From the NCBI GenBank assembly GCA_029553955.1, contig JAKPJZ010000239.1:1-49646 (forward strand): a stretch of 49,646 bases of DNA, given 5' to 3'. Within the stretch, counting starts at the first letter, position 1; the number at the start of each line of letters is the position of its first letter. Shown piece by piece: positions 15,099 to 23,943 of this stretch. Below the pieces are notes generated by a model. It was not told where the DNA came from. It searched no databases and saw only the letters and a program-made list of their open reading frames with translations. This stretch comes from Chloroflexota bacterium (GTDB lineage: Bacteria > Chloroflexota > Anaerolineae > SpSt-313). Position numbers and translations under genes: made by a program.

Positions 15099-17933
15099 AT
15101 GGACACAAGACTGACGAGCCAGGAGATGCAGCAGCTCGTGCCGCTCCTGGGCAGCCTGGCCCGGGTAGCGGCGTCGAGCCCTACTCTGGATGAGGCGACG
15201 ATCGAGGTCCTCTTGCTGGGCGCTGACGTCGAGCCGAGCACCAGGGCGGTGTCCGAGTTGATGCGCTGGGCCAAGCTGCTGCGCTCGCTGCAGCAAAAGC
15301 CAGAGCTGCGCGTGGCCGTGGTAGAGGCGCTCAAGCAGCGCGGGCTGCCAGAGGCCTCGGTGTTGCTCGCCGTGGGCGAGATCAGCAGCGCCGCCAGCCC
15401 GCCGACCCCCGGCGCTGCAGCCGCTGCCACGGCTGCGCCCGCTGCGCGCCTGACCTGCAGCGTGGCGAGCCTGGACCTGGGCACACTGCCGGCGGGGCAA
15501 AGCGCCGTTGCCGAGTTTGTGGTGTCGGGCGGGCCGGGCAGCATCGTCGCCCAGAGCGATCAGGTGCAGGTGACGCCGCAGCAGTTCGGTGCGCAGGAGA
15601 CTCGCATCAGGGTCGAGGCCAAGCCGCTGGCCGCCGGCCTGCTGTGGAGCAGCATCAAGCTCGTAAGCGCTGCCGAGACGGTCGAGATTCCCTTGGTGGC
15701 GCAGTGGAGTAGCGCCGGGGGCGGCGGCTCGCGGCCGGCAATCCCCGCCGATGCCCTCGTCGTGGCCGGCGATGGCAGTGGCACCCACCTGACCCTGGGA
15801 GAAGCGCTCGCCGCGGCCAAGGAGGGGGCCACAATCCAACTGCGGCGCGGAACGCACACGCTGCAGCGTGGCCTGGTGCTGCAGCGCGCCGTGACCTTGG
15901 TGGGCGACGGGATGGACAACACCGAGATCGTCGCCGAGCAGGGCACCGAATTGCTGCGCTTTGAGGCGCAGGGCCTGCTGGCGGCCTACGATCTCGGGTT
16001 CCGCCTGGAGGGCTCGCTTACCGGTGATCCTGTGAATGTGATGAGTGTGCATGCCGGCCAGGTGCAGATCGAGCGCTGTCGCTTCAGCGGAGCGGCCCAC
16101 AGCGACAAGTCGTCTGGGACCGGCCTGTGGCTGGGCAGCGGCGTCGAGGGACGGGTCAGCGGCTGCATCGCCGAAGGGAACGGCTTTGGCATCGTGGTAC
16201 GCGCTGAGCAAGAAGTGCTCCTTGAGGGGAATACCTGCCGGGGCAACAACCAGGCCGGCCTCGCCTGTCGTGGCAAAGCCACCGGCCTGGTCTGCCAGAA
16301 CACCTGCTACGAGAACGGCACGTACGGCATTCTGCTGGACGGCCAGGCCCAGCCGGCGCTGGAGGCCAACGTGTGCCAGCGCAACAACCTGTCAGGCATC
16401 GCCTACCTGGAAGGCGCCGGCGGCGTCGCTCGTCAGAACACCTGCTACGAGAACGGCACGTACGGCATTGTGCTGAACGGCCAGGCTCAGCCGGCGCTGG
16501 AGGGCAACGTGTGCCAGCGCAACAAGCAGGCAGGCATCGCCTACCTGGAAGGCGCCGGCGGCGTCGCTCGTCAGAACACCAGCAGCGAGAATGAGCAGCA
16601 GGGCATCTATGTGGGCGGTCAGGCTCAACCGGTACTGGAGGGCAACACCTGCCAGGGGAACAAGCAGAGTGGCATCTCCTACCTGGATGGCGCCGGCGGC
16701 GCCGCTCGTCAGAACTTGTGCTGCGAGAACGAACTCCAGGGCATCTACGCGGGCGGTCAGACAGGGCCGGCACTGGAGGCCAACACCTGCGAGCGCAACA
16801 AGGGATCGGGCATCTACTACTGCGACAGCTCGGGCGGCAGCGCCGGCCAGAACACCTGCAGCGAGAATAGAAAAGATGGCATTAGCGTAAGCGGACAGGC
16901 GCAGCCCCTGCTGGAGGCGAACATCTGCCGGCAGAACAAAGAGGCCGGCATCGGCTACTACGGCAGCGCCAGCGGCACGGCGCGCCGCAATTCCTGCAGC
17001 GGCAACCAACTGCAGGGCGTCTACGTGGGCGGCCAGGCTGAGCCGGTGCTGGAGGCCAACACCTGCCAGGGGAACAAGGCAGCAGGCATCTTCCACTCCG
17101 GCAGCTCGGGCGGCACGGCTCGCCAAAACACCTGCAGCGGAAACGAGCTGCAGGGCATGTGCGTGTCTGAGCAGGCTCAGCCCACATTGGAGGCCAATAC
17201 CTGCCAGGGGAACAAGCAGAGTGGCCTCTCCTTCTATGGCAGCGCCGGCGGCGCCGCCCGCCAGAACTTGTGTTGCGAGAACGGCCTCTACGGCATCTAC
17301 CTGGGAGACCAGGCGCAGCCGCTGTTGGAGGCCAACTCCTGCCAGCGGAACAAGGACTCAGGCATTGCCTACTTTGGCCATGCGGGTGGCACGGCGCGCC
17401 AGAACGTCTGCAGTATGAACGAGCAGCAGGGCATCTGCGTGGGCGAGCAGGCTCAGCCGACGTTGGAGGCCAACACCTGCCGGCGCAACTCGCAAAAGGG
17501 CATCGCCTTTGGAGGCAGCTCGGGTGGCACGGCCCGGCGAAACACCTGTTGCGAGAACCTGAAGGACGGCATCTCGGTGGCCGGGCAGGCGCGGCCCCTG
17601 CTCGAAGCGAACGTTTGCCAACAGAACCGCGAGGCCGGCATCGCCTACTATGGCGACGCGGGCGGCACGGCGCGCCGCAATACCTGTAGCGGCAATCAGA
17701 TGCAGGGCGTCTACGTAGGCAATCAGGCGCAACCGATTCTGGAAGGCAATACCTGCCAGCAGAATGGGCAAGATGGCATCGGATACAGAGCGACCGCTGG
17801 AGGCGTGGCACGCGGCAACCAGCTCATCAACAATGGTGAAGATGGCCTCTATGTGCCATCGACCGCTCACCCTGTGCTCGAGGGCAACATCTGCCGTGGC
17901 AACCGCGGCAGAGACACGCACATCCAGAGGTAG
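15099..17933 (+). CDS. Three-part protein with long right-handed beta-helix of 23-residue coils
   Basis: The 944-residue product, 40 bases after the kinase gene, has three parts. Residues 1-95 are helical (opening LTSQEMQQLVPLLGSLARVA) and match no family I can name; they resemble effector-associated adaptor domains in size and position. Residues about 130-218 look like an Ig-type beta sandwich (LDLGTLPAGQSAVAEFVV). Residues about 225-944 form a parallel beta-helix. From about residue 377 there are roughly 24 coils of 23 residues in alternating types, NTCxxNxxxGIxxxGQAQPxLEA and NxCQxNxxxGIxYxGxAGGxARQ, giving Asn and Cys ladders and a 138-bp DNA repeat. No signal peptide is present. It is probably the scaffold, target or effector of the kinase triad. 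Confidence 0.75.
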   Translation: MDTRLTSQEMQQLVPLLGSLARVAASSPTLDEATIEVLLLGADVEPSTRAVSELMRWAKLLRSLQQKPELRVAVVEALKQRGLPEASVLLAVGEISSAASPPTPGAAAAATAAPAARLTCSVASLDLGTLPAGQSAVAEFVVSGGPGSIVAQSDQVQVTPQQFGAQETRIRVEAKPLAAGLLWSSIKLVSAAETVEIPLVAQWSSAGGGGSRPAIPADALVVAGDGSGTHLTLGEALAAAKEGATIQLRRGTHTLQRGLVLQRAVTLVGDGMDNTEIVAEQGTELLRFEAQGLLAAYDLGFRLEGSLTGDPVNVMSVHAGQVQIERCRFSGAAHSDKSSGTGLWLGSGVEGRVSGCIAEGNGFGIVVRAEQEVLLEGNTCRGNNQAGLACRGKATGLVCQNTCYENGTYGILLDGQAQPALEANVCQRNNLSGIAYLEGAGGVARQNTCYENGTYGIVLNGQAQPALEGNVCQRNKQAGIAYLEGAGGVARQNTSSENEQQGIYVGGQAQPVLEGNTCQGNKQSGISYLDGAGGAARQNLCCENELQGIYAGGQTGPALEANTCERNKGSGIYYCDSSGGSAGQNTCSENRKDGISVSGQAQPLLEANICRQNKEAGIGYYGSASGTARRNSCSGNQLQGVYVGGQAEPVLEANTCQGNKAAGIFHSGSSGGTARQNTCSGNELQGMCVSEQAQPTLEANTCQGNKQSGLSFYGSAGGAARQNLCCENGLYGIYLGDQAQPLLEANSCQRNKDSGIAYFGHAGGTARQNVCSMNEQQGICVGEQAQPTLEANTCRRNSQKGIAFGGSSGGTARRNTCCENLKDGISVAGQARPLLEANVCQQNREAGIAYYGDAGGTARRNTCSGNQMQGVYVGNQAQPILEGNTCQQNGQDGIGYRATAGGVARGNQLINNGEDGLYVPSTAHPVLEGNICRGNRGRDTHIQR

Positions 17934-17946
17934 CCCTTGCCACATG

Positions 17947-17996
17947 GCGACGAGACACCTGACAGGTCTCCGGAGACCTGTCAGGTGTCTCGTCGC
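17947..17996. terminator. Perfect 50-bp palindrome after the beta-helix gene
   Basis: The arms (25 bp, no loop) run 17947-17971 and 17972-17996, beginning 13 bases after the stop codon. No T-run follows, so it is not a textbook terminator, but a structure this strong at a 3' end should block exonucleases or transcription. Confidence 0.7.
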
Positions 17997-18009
17997 TCAT
18001 GCTTGTAGT

Positions 18010-18089
18010 GTAGTGCGAGAGGGCGGGTGGCGGGGGCAACCTGGCGCAGTTGCGCCAGGTTGCCCCCGCCACCCGCCCTCTCGCACTAC
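18010..18089. repeat. Palindromic element with 39-bp arms (convergent junction)
   Basis: Arms 18010-18048 and 18051-18089 are perfect complements with only GT between them. It sits between the convergent ends of the kinase operon and the CO dehydrogenase operon, 13 bp from the preceding palindrome. Arm sequence (GTAGTGCGAGAGGGCGGG...) is unlike the other large palindromes and the conserved flanks of that family are not obvious here, so family membership is uncertain. Confidence 0.8.
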
Positions 18090-18153
18090 GAACGGACCTG
18101 CCAGTGGCTCGGATCAGCCTGCGCCCTGGGTTGTGACGACCCCGTCTCCCCAC

Positions 18154-19362
18154 TCACTCTGGTGCAAGCATGTGCACGCCAAAGTCGGGCTCCAGGAGCC
18201 GGTGTCGTAGCGCCCTCACGTCCTCGCGCCGGTTCATCAAGCTGAGGTAGACGCCGGCGCAACTGATATCCCCCACCAGACGAAAGCCGATGATCCGGCC
18301 ACCCTGCAGATAGAGCTTGCGCAGCGTGCCCTTGTGGCCGGCGCGCAGCTCCTCGCCCTCCATCCGACCCACGGCCATGACCGGCAGGCCGAGGTGCTTG
18401 AGGCTGTTCATATTACCCGCGCCCTGGTAGGCGACATCCCTGCCCAGCAGGTTGAGGCCCACCACTCGGCCCTGCTCGACCGCGTTGGGAAAGATGGCGT
18501 GCACCTGGCGTTCGCCGGTGAAGCGGTCCTTGGTCTCGGCCACGTCGCCGGCAGCATAGATATCGGGGTCGCTGGTGCGCAGGTGGTCATCGACGATCAC
18601 GCCCACCGTTGTCTCGATGCCCGAGCCGGCCAGGAACTCGATATTCGGCCGCAGGCCGGTGGCGGCGACGAGCAGGTCGGCAGCCAGCCTGGCGCCGGAA
18701 CGCAGCTCGACGGCCTCGGCCCGCGGCTCACCCAAGAAGGCCACCGCATCGGCCTCATCGCCACGCAGCACATGGATGCCCCGCTCCTGCATCATGGCCA
18801 GCACCAGCGCCGATGTCTCGCTGTCGAGCATCGAGCGCATCACCCGCGAGCGGACGAGCTGCGTCACAGCGAGGCCCATGTCGGCCAGGAGCAGGCCGAT
18901 TTCGACGCCGATAAAGCCCGCACCCACCACCAGCGCCGTCGTGGCCTGACCGCTGCGCACGCGCGCCAGCAGCTCTTCGGCCGCGCTGAGTGACTTGAAG
19001 TTGTAGACGCCCGGCTTGTCGGCGCCGGCGAGCGGCGCATAGAGCCGCCCGCCGCTGGCGATGACCAACCTGTCGTAGGCCAGCACCTCGCCACCCTGCA
19101 GCCGTACCCTGTGCGCCGCAGGCTCGACGCCCGCCACCCGTGTGCCCCGCCAGTAGACGAGGCGCAGACGCTCGGCCAGATCCTGGCCTCGCCAAAAGTG
19201 GACCGGCTCGCCGGTTTCAAAGTAGGTCACCATGGCCGGCGGCGAGTAGGGTGGGTACGGCTCGTCGGTGAGCATCACGATTTCGGCCTGGCTGTCGTGT
19301 TCGCGCAGCGTCTCGGCAACGGTGACGCCCGCGGGGCCGGCGCCGACGATGACGATTCTCAT
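18154..19362 (-). CDS. FAD-dependent NAD(P) oxidoreductase of the CO dehydrogenase operon
   Basis: The 402-residue flavoprotein has an N-terminal FAD-binding GAGPAG (7-12), a second Rossmann motif VVGAGFIG (145-152) for NAD(P)H and the C-terminal FAD motif YAAGDVAE. It belongs to the class that includes rubredoxin and nitrite reductase-like pyridine nucleotide oxidoreductases. It is the last gene of a minus-strand run cooF-cooS-oxidoreductase with a 42-bp gap. Similar flavoproteins accompany cooF and cooS in other anaerobes, where they are proposed to pass CO-derived electrons from the ferredoxin to NAD(P)+ or to oxygen or peroxide detoxification. The first residues MRIVIVGAGP support the start. 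Confidence 0.85.
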   Translation of the reverse strand: MRIVIVGAGPAGVTVAETLREHDSQAEIVMLTDEPYPPYSPPAMVTYFETGEPVHFWRGQDLAERLRLVYWRGTRVAGVEPAAHRVRLQGGEVLAYDRLVIASGGRLYAPLAGADKPGVYNFKSLSAAEELLARVRSGQATTALVVGAGFIGVEIGLLLADMGLAVTQLVRSRVMRSMLDSETSALVLAMMQERGIHVLRGDEADAVAFLGEPRAEAVELRSGARLAADLLVAATGLRPNIEFLAGSGIETTVGVIVDDHLRTSDPDIYAAGDVAETKDRFTGERQVHAIFPNAVEQGRVVGLNLLGRDVAYQGAGNMNSLKHLGLPVMAVGRMEGEELRAGHKGTLRKLYLQGGRIIGFRLVGDISCAGVYLSLMNRREDVRALRHRLLEPDFGVHMLAPE

Positions 19363-19404
19363 GACGTCCCTCCTCCAGTGGGTCTGGCGGGCAGGAAAGG
19401 CCCC

Positions 19405-21288
19405 CTACCCCAGGCCCAGCGCTGCCCGCTTTTTCTGGATGTGTTGGAGGATCAAGGCGGCCGCTTTCTCTGGGTCGGGCTCGACGGCAAACATGGCGCC
19501 CACCACCCCTTCTGCGCCGGCCGTGAGCAACTGCGTCACGGCCGGGCCGCCCAGCACCGGCGGAGCCACGCCCAGCACGGTGTAGATGCCCGAGGAGACG
19601 ACATAGGCGCCGATCGATACCGCCTTTTCGCTCATCCACTCGGGCGCGGCACCGGCCACGGGCAGGTCGCTGATATCTACGCCCAGGGCGTTGGCGATGG
19701 CTGCGCAGGCGACCAGGATGCGGCTGATATCGACGCACGACCCCATGTGCAACACGGGCGGAATGCCCAGCGCCCGGCACACCCCCTGCAGCCCCGCGCC
19801 CGCCAACTCGGCCGCCTCGGGCTGCAGCAGCCCGGCCTTGGCACAGGCGATGGCGTTGCAGCCGGTGTTCACCACCAGCACGTCGTTCTTGATCAACTCC
19901 TTCACCAGCGTGATGTGCCCATAGTCGTGGCGCACCTTGGGGTTGTTGCAGCCCACCACGCCGGCAATGCCGCGGATAGCCCCGCTCTTGACCGCACCGA
20001 GCAGCGGGTCCAGCGTGCCGCCCAGCGCCGCGACGATGGCCTCGACGCTAAAGCCGACCATGCACTCGGTCTTGTCGCGGGGGATGTTGACCAGGGCCGC
20101 CTTGCGGTTGGCATAGTTCAGCACCGCTTCGCGCACGATGCCCTTGGCGATCTCGTAGGCCCGCTCTTCGTGGAACTCGATGTGCGTGGCGCCTGGGAAT
20201 TTGGCTTTGGGCGACGTGGAGATGATCTTGGTGTGGAAGCAAGCGGCCAGCTCGGGCAACGCCGGGAAGACGCACTGCACGTCGACGATCATGGCTTCCA
20301 CGGCCCCGGTGATGAGCGCCAGCTCTTGCTGCAAAAAGTTGCCCGCAACCGGGATGCCGTGTCGCATCAGGATTTCGTTGCCGGTGCAGCACATGCCGGC
20401 CACGTTGATGCCTGCTGCTCCCTGCTGCTGCGCCAGGGCCAGCATCTCCGCATCCTGGGCGGCAGCCACGATCATCTCTGAGAGGGTGGGCTCGTGACCG
20501 TGCAGGATGATGTTGACCTGATCGTCTTTGAGCACCCCCAGGTTGGCCTGCGACTGCACCGGCCTAGGCGTGCCAAAGAGCACGTCCGACAGCTCGGTCG
20601 CGATCATCGAGCCGCCCCAGCCGTCGGCGATGGAGGTGCGCAGGCCATGCAGGATCAGGTTCACCGGGTCGTTGTCCACGCCGATGTGCGTGCGATGCAT
20701 GCTCTCGACGATCTCGCGGTCCACGCCCCGTGGCTCGATGCCCAGCGTCTGCCATAGCGCCACCCGCTTGGCCGGGGCACGGCGGGTGAAGAGAATGGGC
20801 CCTTCCTGGTTGCCGAACTCGGCGTAGGCGGCTCGGGCCAGGTCCAAGGCGATATCTTCCTTGGTCCGCCCCTCCGTGGCAATGCCATACTCGGCGGCCA
20901 GGGCGTGCAGTTTGGCTTCATCCTTGATCTCATAGCCGCCGCCCTTGCCCTGGGCCGTGAGCAACAGCGTGTGGGCAATATCGCGGCCGTGGTCCGAGTG
21001 GGCCGCCGCGCCGGCTGCGATCATGCGCAGCAGGCCGCGGGCCACGATAGTGTCGGCCGTGGCCCCACAGACCCCTTTCTGCGGACCGCTGTCGCCAAAG
21101 GGATCGATGCGGCAGGGGCCCATGGTGCAGTGGCGGCAGCAGACCCCCAGCTCGCCATAGCCACACTGGGGCTGCTGGGCTTCGAGCCGTTCCCAGGTCG
21201 TCTCGTACCCTCTCTCAGCCGCCAAGCGCAGCATCTGCTGCGTCGCTGGGTCCAAGGAGCGCTTGGCTGCACGGTCTTGCATCGTCAT
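19405..21288 (-). CDS. cooS: Anaerobic carbon monoxide dehydrogenase catalytic subunit CooS
   Basis: The 627-residue product is the Ni-Fe-S enzyme that interconverts CO and CO2. The N-terminal cysteine cluster CGYGELGVCCRHCTMGPCR (Cys42, 50, 51, 54, 59) matches ligands of the D and B iron-sulfur clusters, and GVCGATADTI follows. The C-cluster region is represented by MCCTGNEIL, VVGCNNPK and VNTGCNAIACAKAG further on, and HMGSCVDISR supplies another conserved Cys. Length is typical of CooS. The start at 21288 has GGGAG eight bases upstream and follows cooF by four bases. No acetyl-CoA synthase or CooC gene is seen, so the enzyme probably works in CO oxidation or redox balance. Confidence 0.95.
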   Translation of the reverse strand: MTMQDRAAKRSLDPATQQMLRLAAERGYETTWERLEAQQPQCGYGELGVCCRHCTMGPCRIDPFGDSGPQKGVCGATADTIVARGLLRMIAAGAAAHSDHGRDIAHTLLLTAQGKGGGYEIKDEAKLHALAAEYGIATEGRTKEDIALDLARAAYAEFGNQEGPILFTRRAPAKRVALWQTLGIEPRGVDREIVESMHRTHIGVDNDPVNLILHGLRTSIADGWGGSMIATELSDVLFGTPRPVQSQANLGVLKDDQVNIILHGHEPTLSEMIVAAAQDAEMLALAQQQGAAGINVAGMCCTGNEILMRHGIPVAGNFLQQELALITGAVEAMIVDVQCVFPALPELAACFHTKIISTSPKAKFPGATHIEFHEERAYEIAKGIVREAVLNYANRKAALVNIPRDKTECMVGFSVEAIVAALGGTLDPLLGAVKSGAIRGIAGVVGCNNPKVRHDYGHITLVKELIKNDVLVVNTGCNAIACAKAGLLQPEAAELAGAGLQGVCRALGIPPVLHMGSCVDISRILVACAAIANALGVDISDLPVAGAAPEWMSEKAVSIGAYVVSSGIYTVLGVAPPVLGGPAVTQLLTAGAEGVVGAMFAVEPDPEKAAALILQHIQKKRAALGLG

Positions 21289-21292
21289 CTTG

Positions 21293-21907
21293 CTACTCCC
21301 TTCCTGTCTGACTGATCGACTTGCCCAGGTCCCGCCAGGCTTGCACGTTGGCCGGAAGCGGGGCCGCCTCAGGTTGCTCGCCAACTGCCACCGATATGGC
21401 CACCGCCAGCCGCCTGCCGGCCGACTTGACCAACTCGTTGATCTCGCCGAACTCGAGCGCACCCACCTTGCAGGCCTCGACGCACGCCGGCAGCCTGCCG
21501 GCCGCGACGCGGTCGGGGCAGTGATCGCACTTGAGGGCGACGGCTCGCTCGCGCAGCAGGGCCGGCGCGGGATGGAAGACGATCACATCGAAAGGGCAGA
21601 CCATGGCGCACATGGCGCAGGCGATGCACTTGTTGCCGTCAAAGACGATCGTGCCTTGGCCGCCGTCGCGCCAGATGGCCCCGGTGGGGCACACGGCGCG
21701 GCAGGGGGCCGGGTCGCAATGACGGCACTTGTTGGGGAAGGAGCTGTTCAGGTAGAGGCCGGGGGCCACGTGGATGCGCTTTCGTGGGGTAGGTGTTTCG
21801 AGCACTGCCTGCTGCAGGCTCTTGCTCTGCGAGTGCTCAACCGCACAAGCCATCTCGCACTGTTTGCAGCCGATACATCGCTCGGGGTTTACGAACACCG
21901 TCTTCAT
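21293..21907 (-). CDS. cooF: CooF-type 4Fe-4S ferredoxin
   Basis: The 204-residue polyferredoxin is the expected electron carrier for CooS. Four cysteine groups are present: CIGCKQCEMAC, CRHCDPAPCRAVCP, CIACAMCAMVCP and CDHC...CVEACKV, consistent with four [4Fe-4S] clusters. No membrane anchor or signal is seen. The start at 21907 has AGGAGG eight bases upstream; the ATG two codons earlier is too close to it. It is the first gene of the CO dehydrogenase operon, and the gap to cooS is four bases, so translation is probably coupled. Confidence 0.92.
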   Translation of the reverse strand: MKTVFVNPERCIGCKQCEMACAVEHSQSKSLQQAVLETPTPRKRIHVAPGLYLNSSFPNKCRHCDPAPCRAVCPTGAIWRDGGQGTIVFDGNKCIACAMCAMVCPFDVIVFHPAPALLRERAVALKCDHCPDRVAAGRLPACVEACKVGALEFGEINELVKSAGRRLAVAISVAVGEQPEAAPLPANVQAWRDLGKSISQTGRE

Positions 21908-22023
21908 GCAATGCACCTCCTTGTGAACCGGCAGCGCGTCGTCTCGTCGCTCACCAGTGCGCGAGGATCAGACCGAATGCACAGCAGCCACCTCCACCAT
22001 GATAGCACGAACGATGCGCAAAA

Positions 22024-22069
22024 AACATACCCGTTCGGAGGGCCTTTCTGCCCTCCGAACGGGTATGTT
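22024..22069 (-). terminator. Strong terminator after the NarL-type two-component genes
   Basis: A 20-bp perfect stem with a 6-nt loop (arms 22024-22043 and 22050-22069) is followed on the minus strand by a T-run (TTTTTT ending near 22020). It lies about 30 bases after the response regulator stop and about 115 bases upstream of cooF, so it insulates the CO dehydrogenase operon. Confidence 0.9.
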
Positions 22070-22100
22070 GCGCTCCGTGTGGCCGCATGCTTCAGTGCGG

Positions 22101-22730
22101 CTACAGAATACCCCCCTTGGTCGCCCGCATCACCACTTCGATGCGGCTGTGGGCATCGAGCTTTTGATAGAGCTCTTGGATGTAGGACTTGATGGTGTTC
22201 TCACTCAGGCCGAGGCGCTGGCCGATCTCCCGATTGGTCAGTCCCTTGGCGATCAGGCGCAGGATATCGATATCGCGCAGCGTCAGCCGCGGCTGCGTCT
22301 GGGCCTGGGATCCGCTCTGCATCCACTGCATCATCATCCTTGTCGCTCGGGAGTCCATCGGCGATCTGCCTTGCACCAATTCGCGGATGCTCTGCAAGAG
22401 ATCGGCGCCGGCCACATCCTTCAACACAAACCCGCCGGCCCCGGCCCGGATGCACTCACGCACCACGTTGTCGTCCAGATAGGCGGTCAAGATCAGCACC
22501 TGGGTCTGGGGCGATTCGCGCTGGATGTGGTAGCAGAGCTCGATGCCACTGATCCCCGGCAGCCTGACGTCGACCAGGGCCACGTCGGGCCGGGTCTTGC
22601 GGATGATGCGCAGCGCTTCCTGGCCGTCTGCGGCCTCGCCGACGACCGTGAGCCCTGCATCCTTGCTCAGGACCGCAGAGATGCCCCGGCGCACGATCTC
22701 GTGATCGTCGATGATGGCGATGCGGATCAT
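22101..22730 (-). CDS. NarL/FixJ-type response regulator
   Basis: The 209-residue protein has a receiver domain (Asp8, Asp9 and phospho-acceptor Asp54 in VALVDVRLPG) and a C-terminal LuxR-type helix-turn-helix (about 149-205) with LTLRDIDILRLIAKGLTNRE and LSENTIKSYIQELYQKL. Its ATG overlaps the TGA of the histidine kinase gene by four bases, so the two form a couple. The pair lies just upstream of the CO dehydrogenase operon on the same strand but is separated from it by a strong terminator; control of that operon is possible but not shown. Confidence 0.92.
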   Translation of the reverse strand: MIRIAIIDDHEIVRRGISAVLSKDAGLTVVGEAADGQEALRIIRKTRPDVALVDVRLPGISGIELCYHIQRESPQTQVLILTAYLDDNVVRECIRAGAGGFVLKDVAGADLLQSIRELVQGRSPMDSRATRMMMQWMQSGSQAQTQPRLTLRDIDILRLIAKGLTNREIGQRLGLSENTIKSYIQELYQKLDAHSRIEVVMRATKGGIL

Positions 22731-23896
22731 CGGTCCTCGTCTCCGGCGTCGGGCAGCGGGATCTCAGCCCGGAGCAGCAGCCCTCCCTCTTCACCGTTGG
22801 CCAGGCTCAGACGTCCGCCAATCCGCTCCAGCATCCGGCTGAGGGTCAGCAGCCCGGCATGATAGCCGCGGCCGTGCATCACCCCGGCCAGGCGCGCTGG
22901 GGGTATGCCGCTGCCATTGTCCTGCAGGGTGACCGTCAGCAGGCGATCACTGCTCGCCAGGTTGACGAGGACCATCGTCGCCTGGGCATGCTTGCGCACA
23001 TTCGATAGCCCTTCTTGCACCACTCGCGCTGCCGCATTGCGCGCCCGGCCCTCGGCCACCGCCAGCCCTGGCGGCAGCACCAGGCAAGCCTCGATGCCGG
23101 TAGCTTCTTGAAACTCCTCTACCAGCGTCTGTAGCACGTAGCGCAGGTCCTCCTGACGCAGATCGTTGGCCAGAGCGAAGATCGCGCTGCGCACTTCCAT
23201 GCTTCCCAGGGCCGCCATGTGGCCAATGGCCTCCAACTGCCCCAGGGGTGGGCGCTCGGCGCTCAGCTCCTCCAGCCCTTGCGCTGCTTCCATGCCGATG
23301 CTGTAGAAGAGTTGAGCCACGGTGTCGTGCAGGTCGTGGGCCAGGCGTTCCCGTTCCTGCATGCGCGCCATCTGTTCGGCCTTGCGATACAGGTGGGCGT
23401 TCTCGATCGCCACCGACGCCAGGTCGGCCAGGCCAGTCAAGAGCTGCTCATCATCAGCAGTGAAAGAGGGTTGCCCCGGATGCTGGCCCACGAAGAGGCT
23501 GCCCAATACCTGCTTGCGGAAGCGCAGGGGAACCCCCAGGAAGGGGCCGATCGCCGGATGCCCCACGGGGACGCCAACGCTGGCCGGGTGCCCATCGACC
23601 CGGGTCAGGCGCAGGGGGCGCCCCTCCTTGTGTGGCAGGCTCAGAATGCCGCGCCCCTGCGGCTGAGGCAGATCGCTTGCGGCATGCCAGCCGTGGACGC
23701 GCAACAGCTCATAGCGCGTGGCGTCATCCCGGTCGAGGACCAGGATGCCCCCCAGTTCGGCGCCCACCAGGTCTGCCGCCGCGTCGACAATCTGTTGCAG
23801 CAACGGGTCCAGATCGAGCTGCGCGGCCACCGAGCTGGCGATCTGCATCAGGCGCAGGGCATATTCTTTGTGTTCTCTTGCCAGGGCTTCAGTCAT
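22727..23896 (-). CDS. GAF-domain sensor histidine kinase (HisKA_3 type)
   Basis: The 389-residue kinase has a GAF domain (about residues 20-175), a HisKA_3 dimerisation segment with ERERLAHDLHDTVAQ (phospho-acceptor His190) and a C-terminal HATPase domain with NVRKHAQ, DNGSG and the late glycine-rich loop GRGYHAG. There is no membrane segment, so it senses a cytoplasmic signal, possibly a ligand or redox state bound by GAF. The start at 23896 was chosen because it opens with MTEALAREHKEYALRLMQ; upstream in-frame residues overlap the MFS gene region and look non-coding. The downstream partner is the NarL-type regulator. Confidence 0.88.
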   Translation of the reverse strand: MTEALAREHKEYALRLMQIASSVAAQLDLDPLLQQIVDAAADLVGAELGGILVLDRDDATRYELLRVHGWHAASDLPQPQGRGILSLPHKEGRPLRLTRVDGHPASVGVPVGHPAIGPFLGVPLRFRKQVLGSLFVGQHPGQPSFTADDEQLLTGLADLASVAIENAHLYRKAEQMARMQERERLAHDLHDTVAQLFYSIGMEAAQGLEELSAERPPLGQLEAIGHMAALGSMEVRSAIFALANDLRQEDLRYVLQTLVEEFQEATGIEACLVLPPGLAVAEGRARNAAARVVQEGLSNVRKHAQATMVLVNLASSDRLLTVTLQDNGSGIPPARLAGVMHGRGYHAGLLTLSRMLERIGGRLSLANGEEGGLLLRAEIPLPDAGDEDR

Positions 23897-23943
23897 AGGC
23901 ACACCTGCCGGGCCTGAACGCACCCAACGCATGCGCCGGGCGT

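Noticed and set aside
16229..17933. Assembly collapse or expansion artefact in the beta-helix repeats
   Set aside because: Coils differ from one another throughout and keep a single frame with alternating types, so the stretch is real coding sequence, although exact coil number needs long reads.
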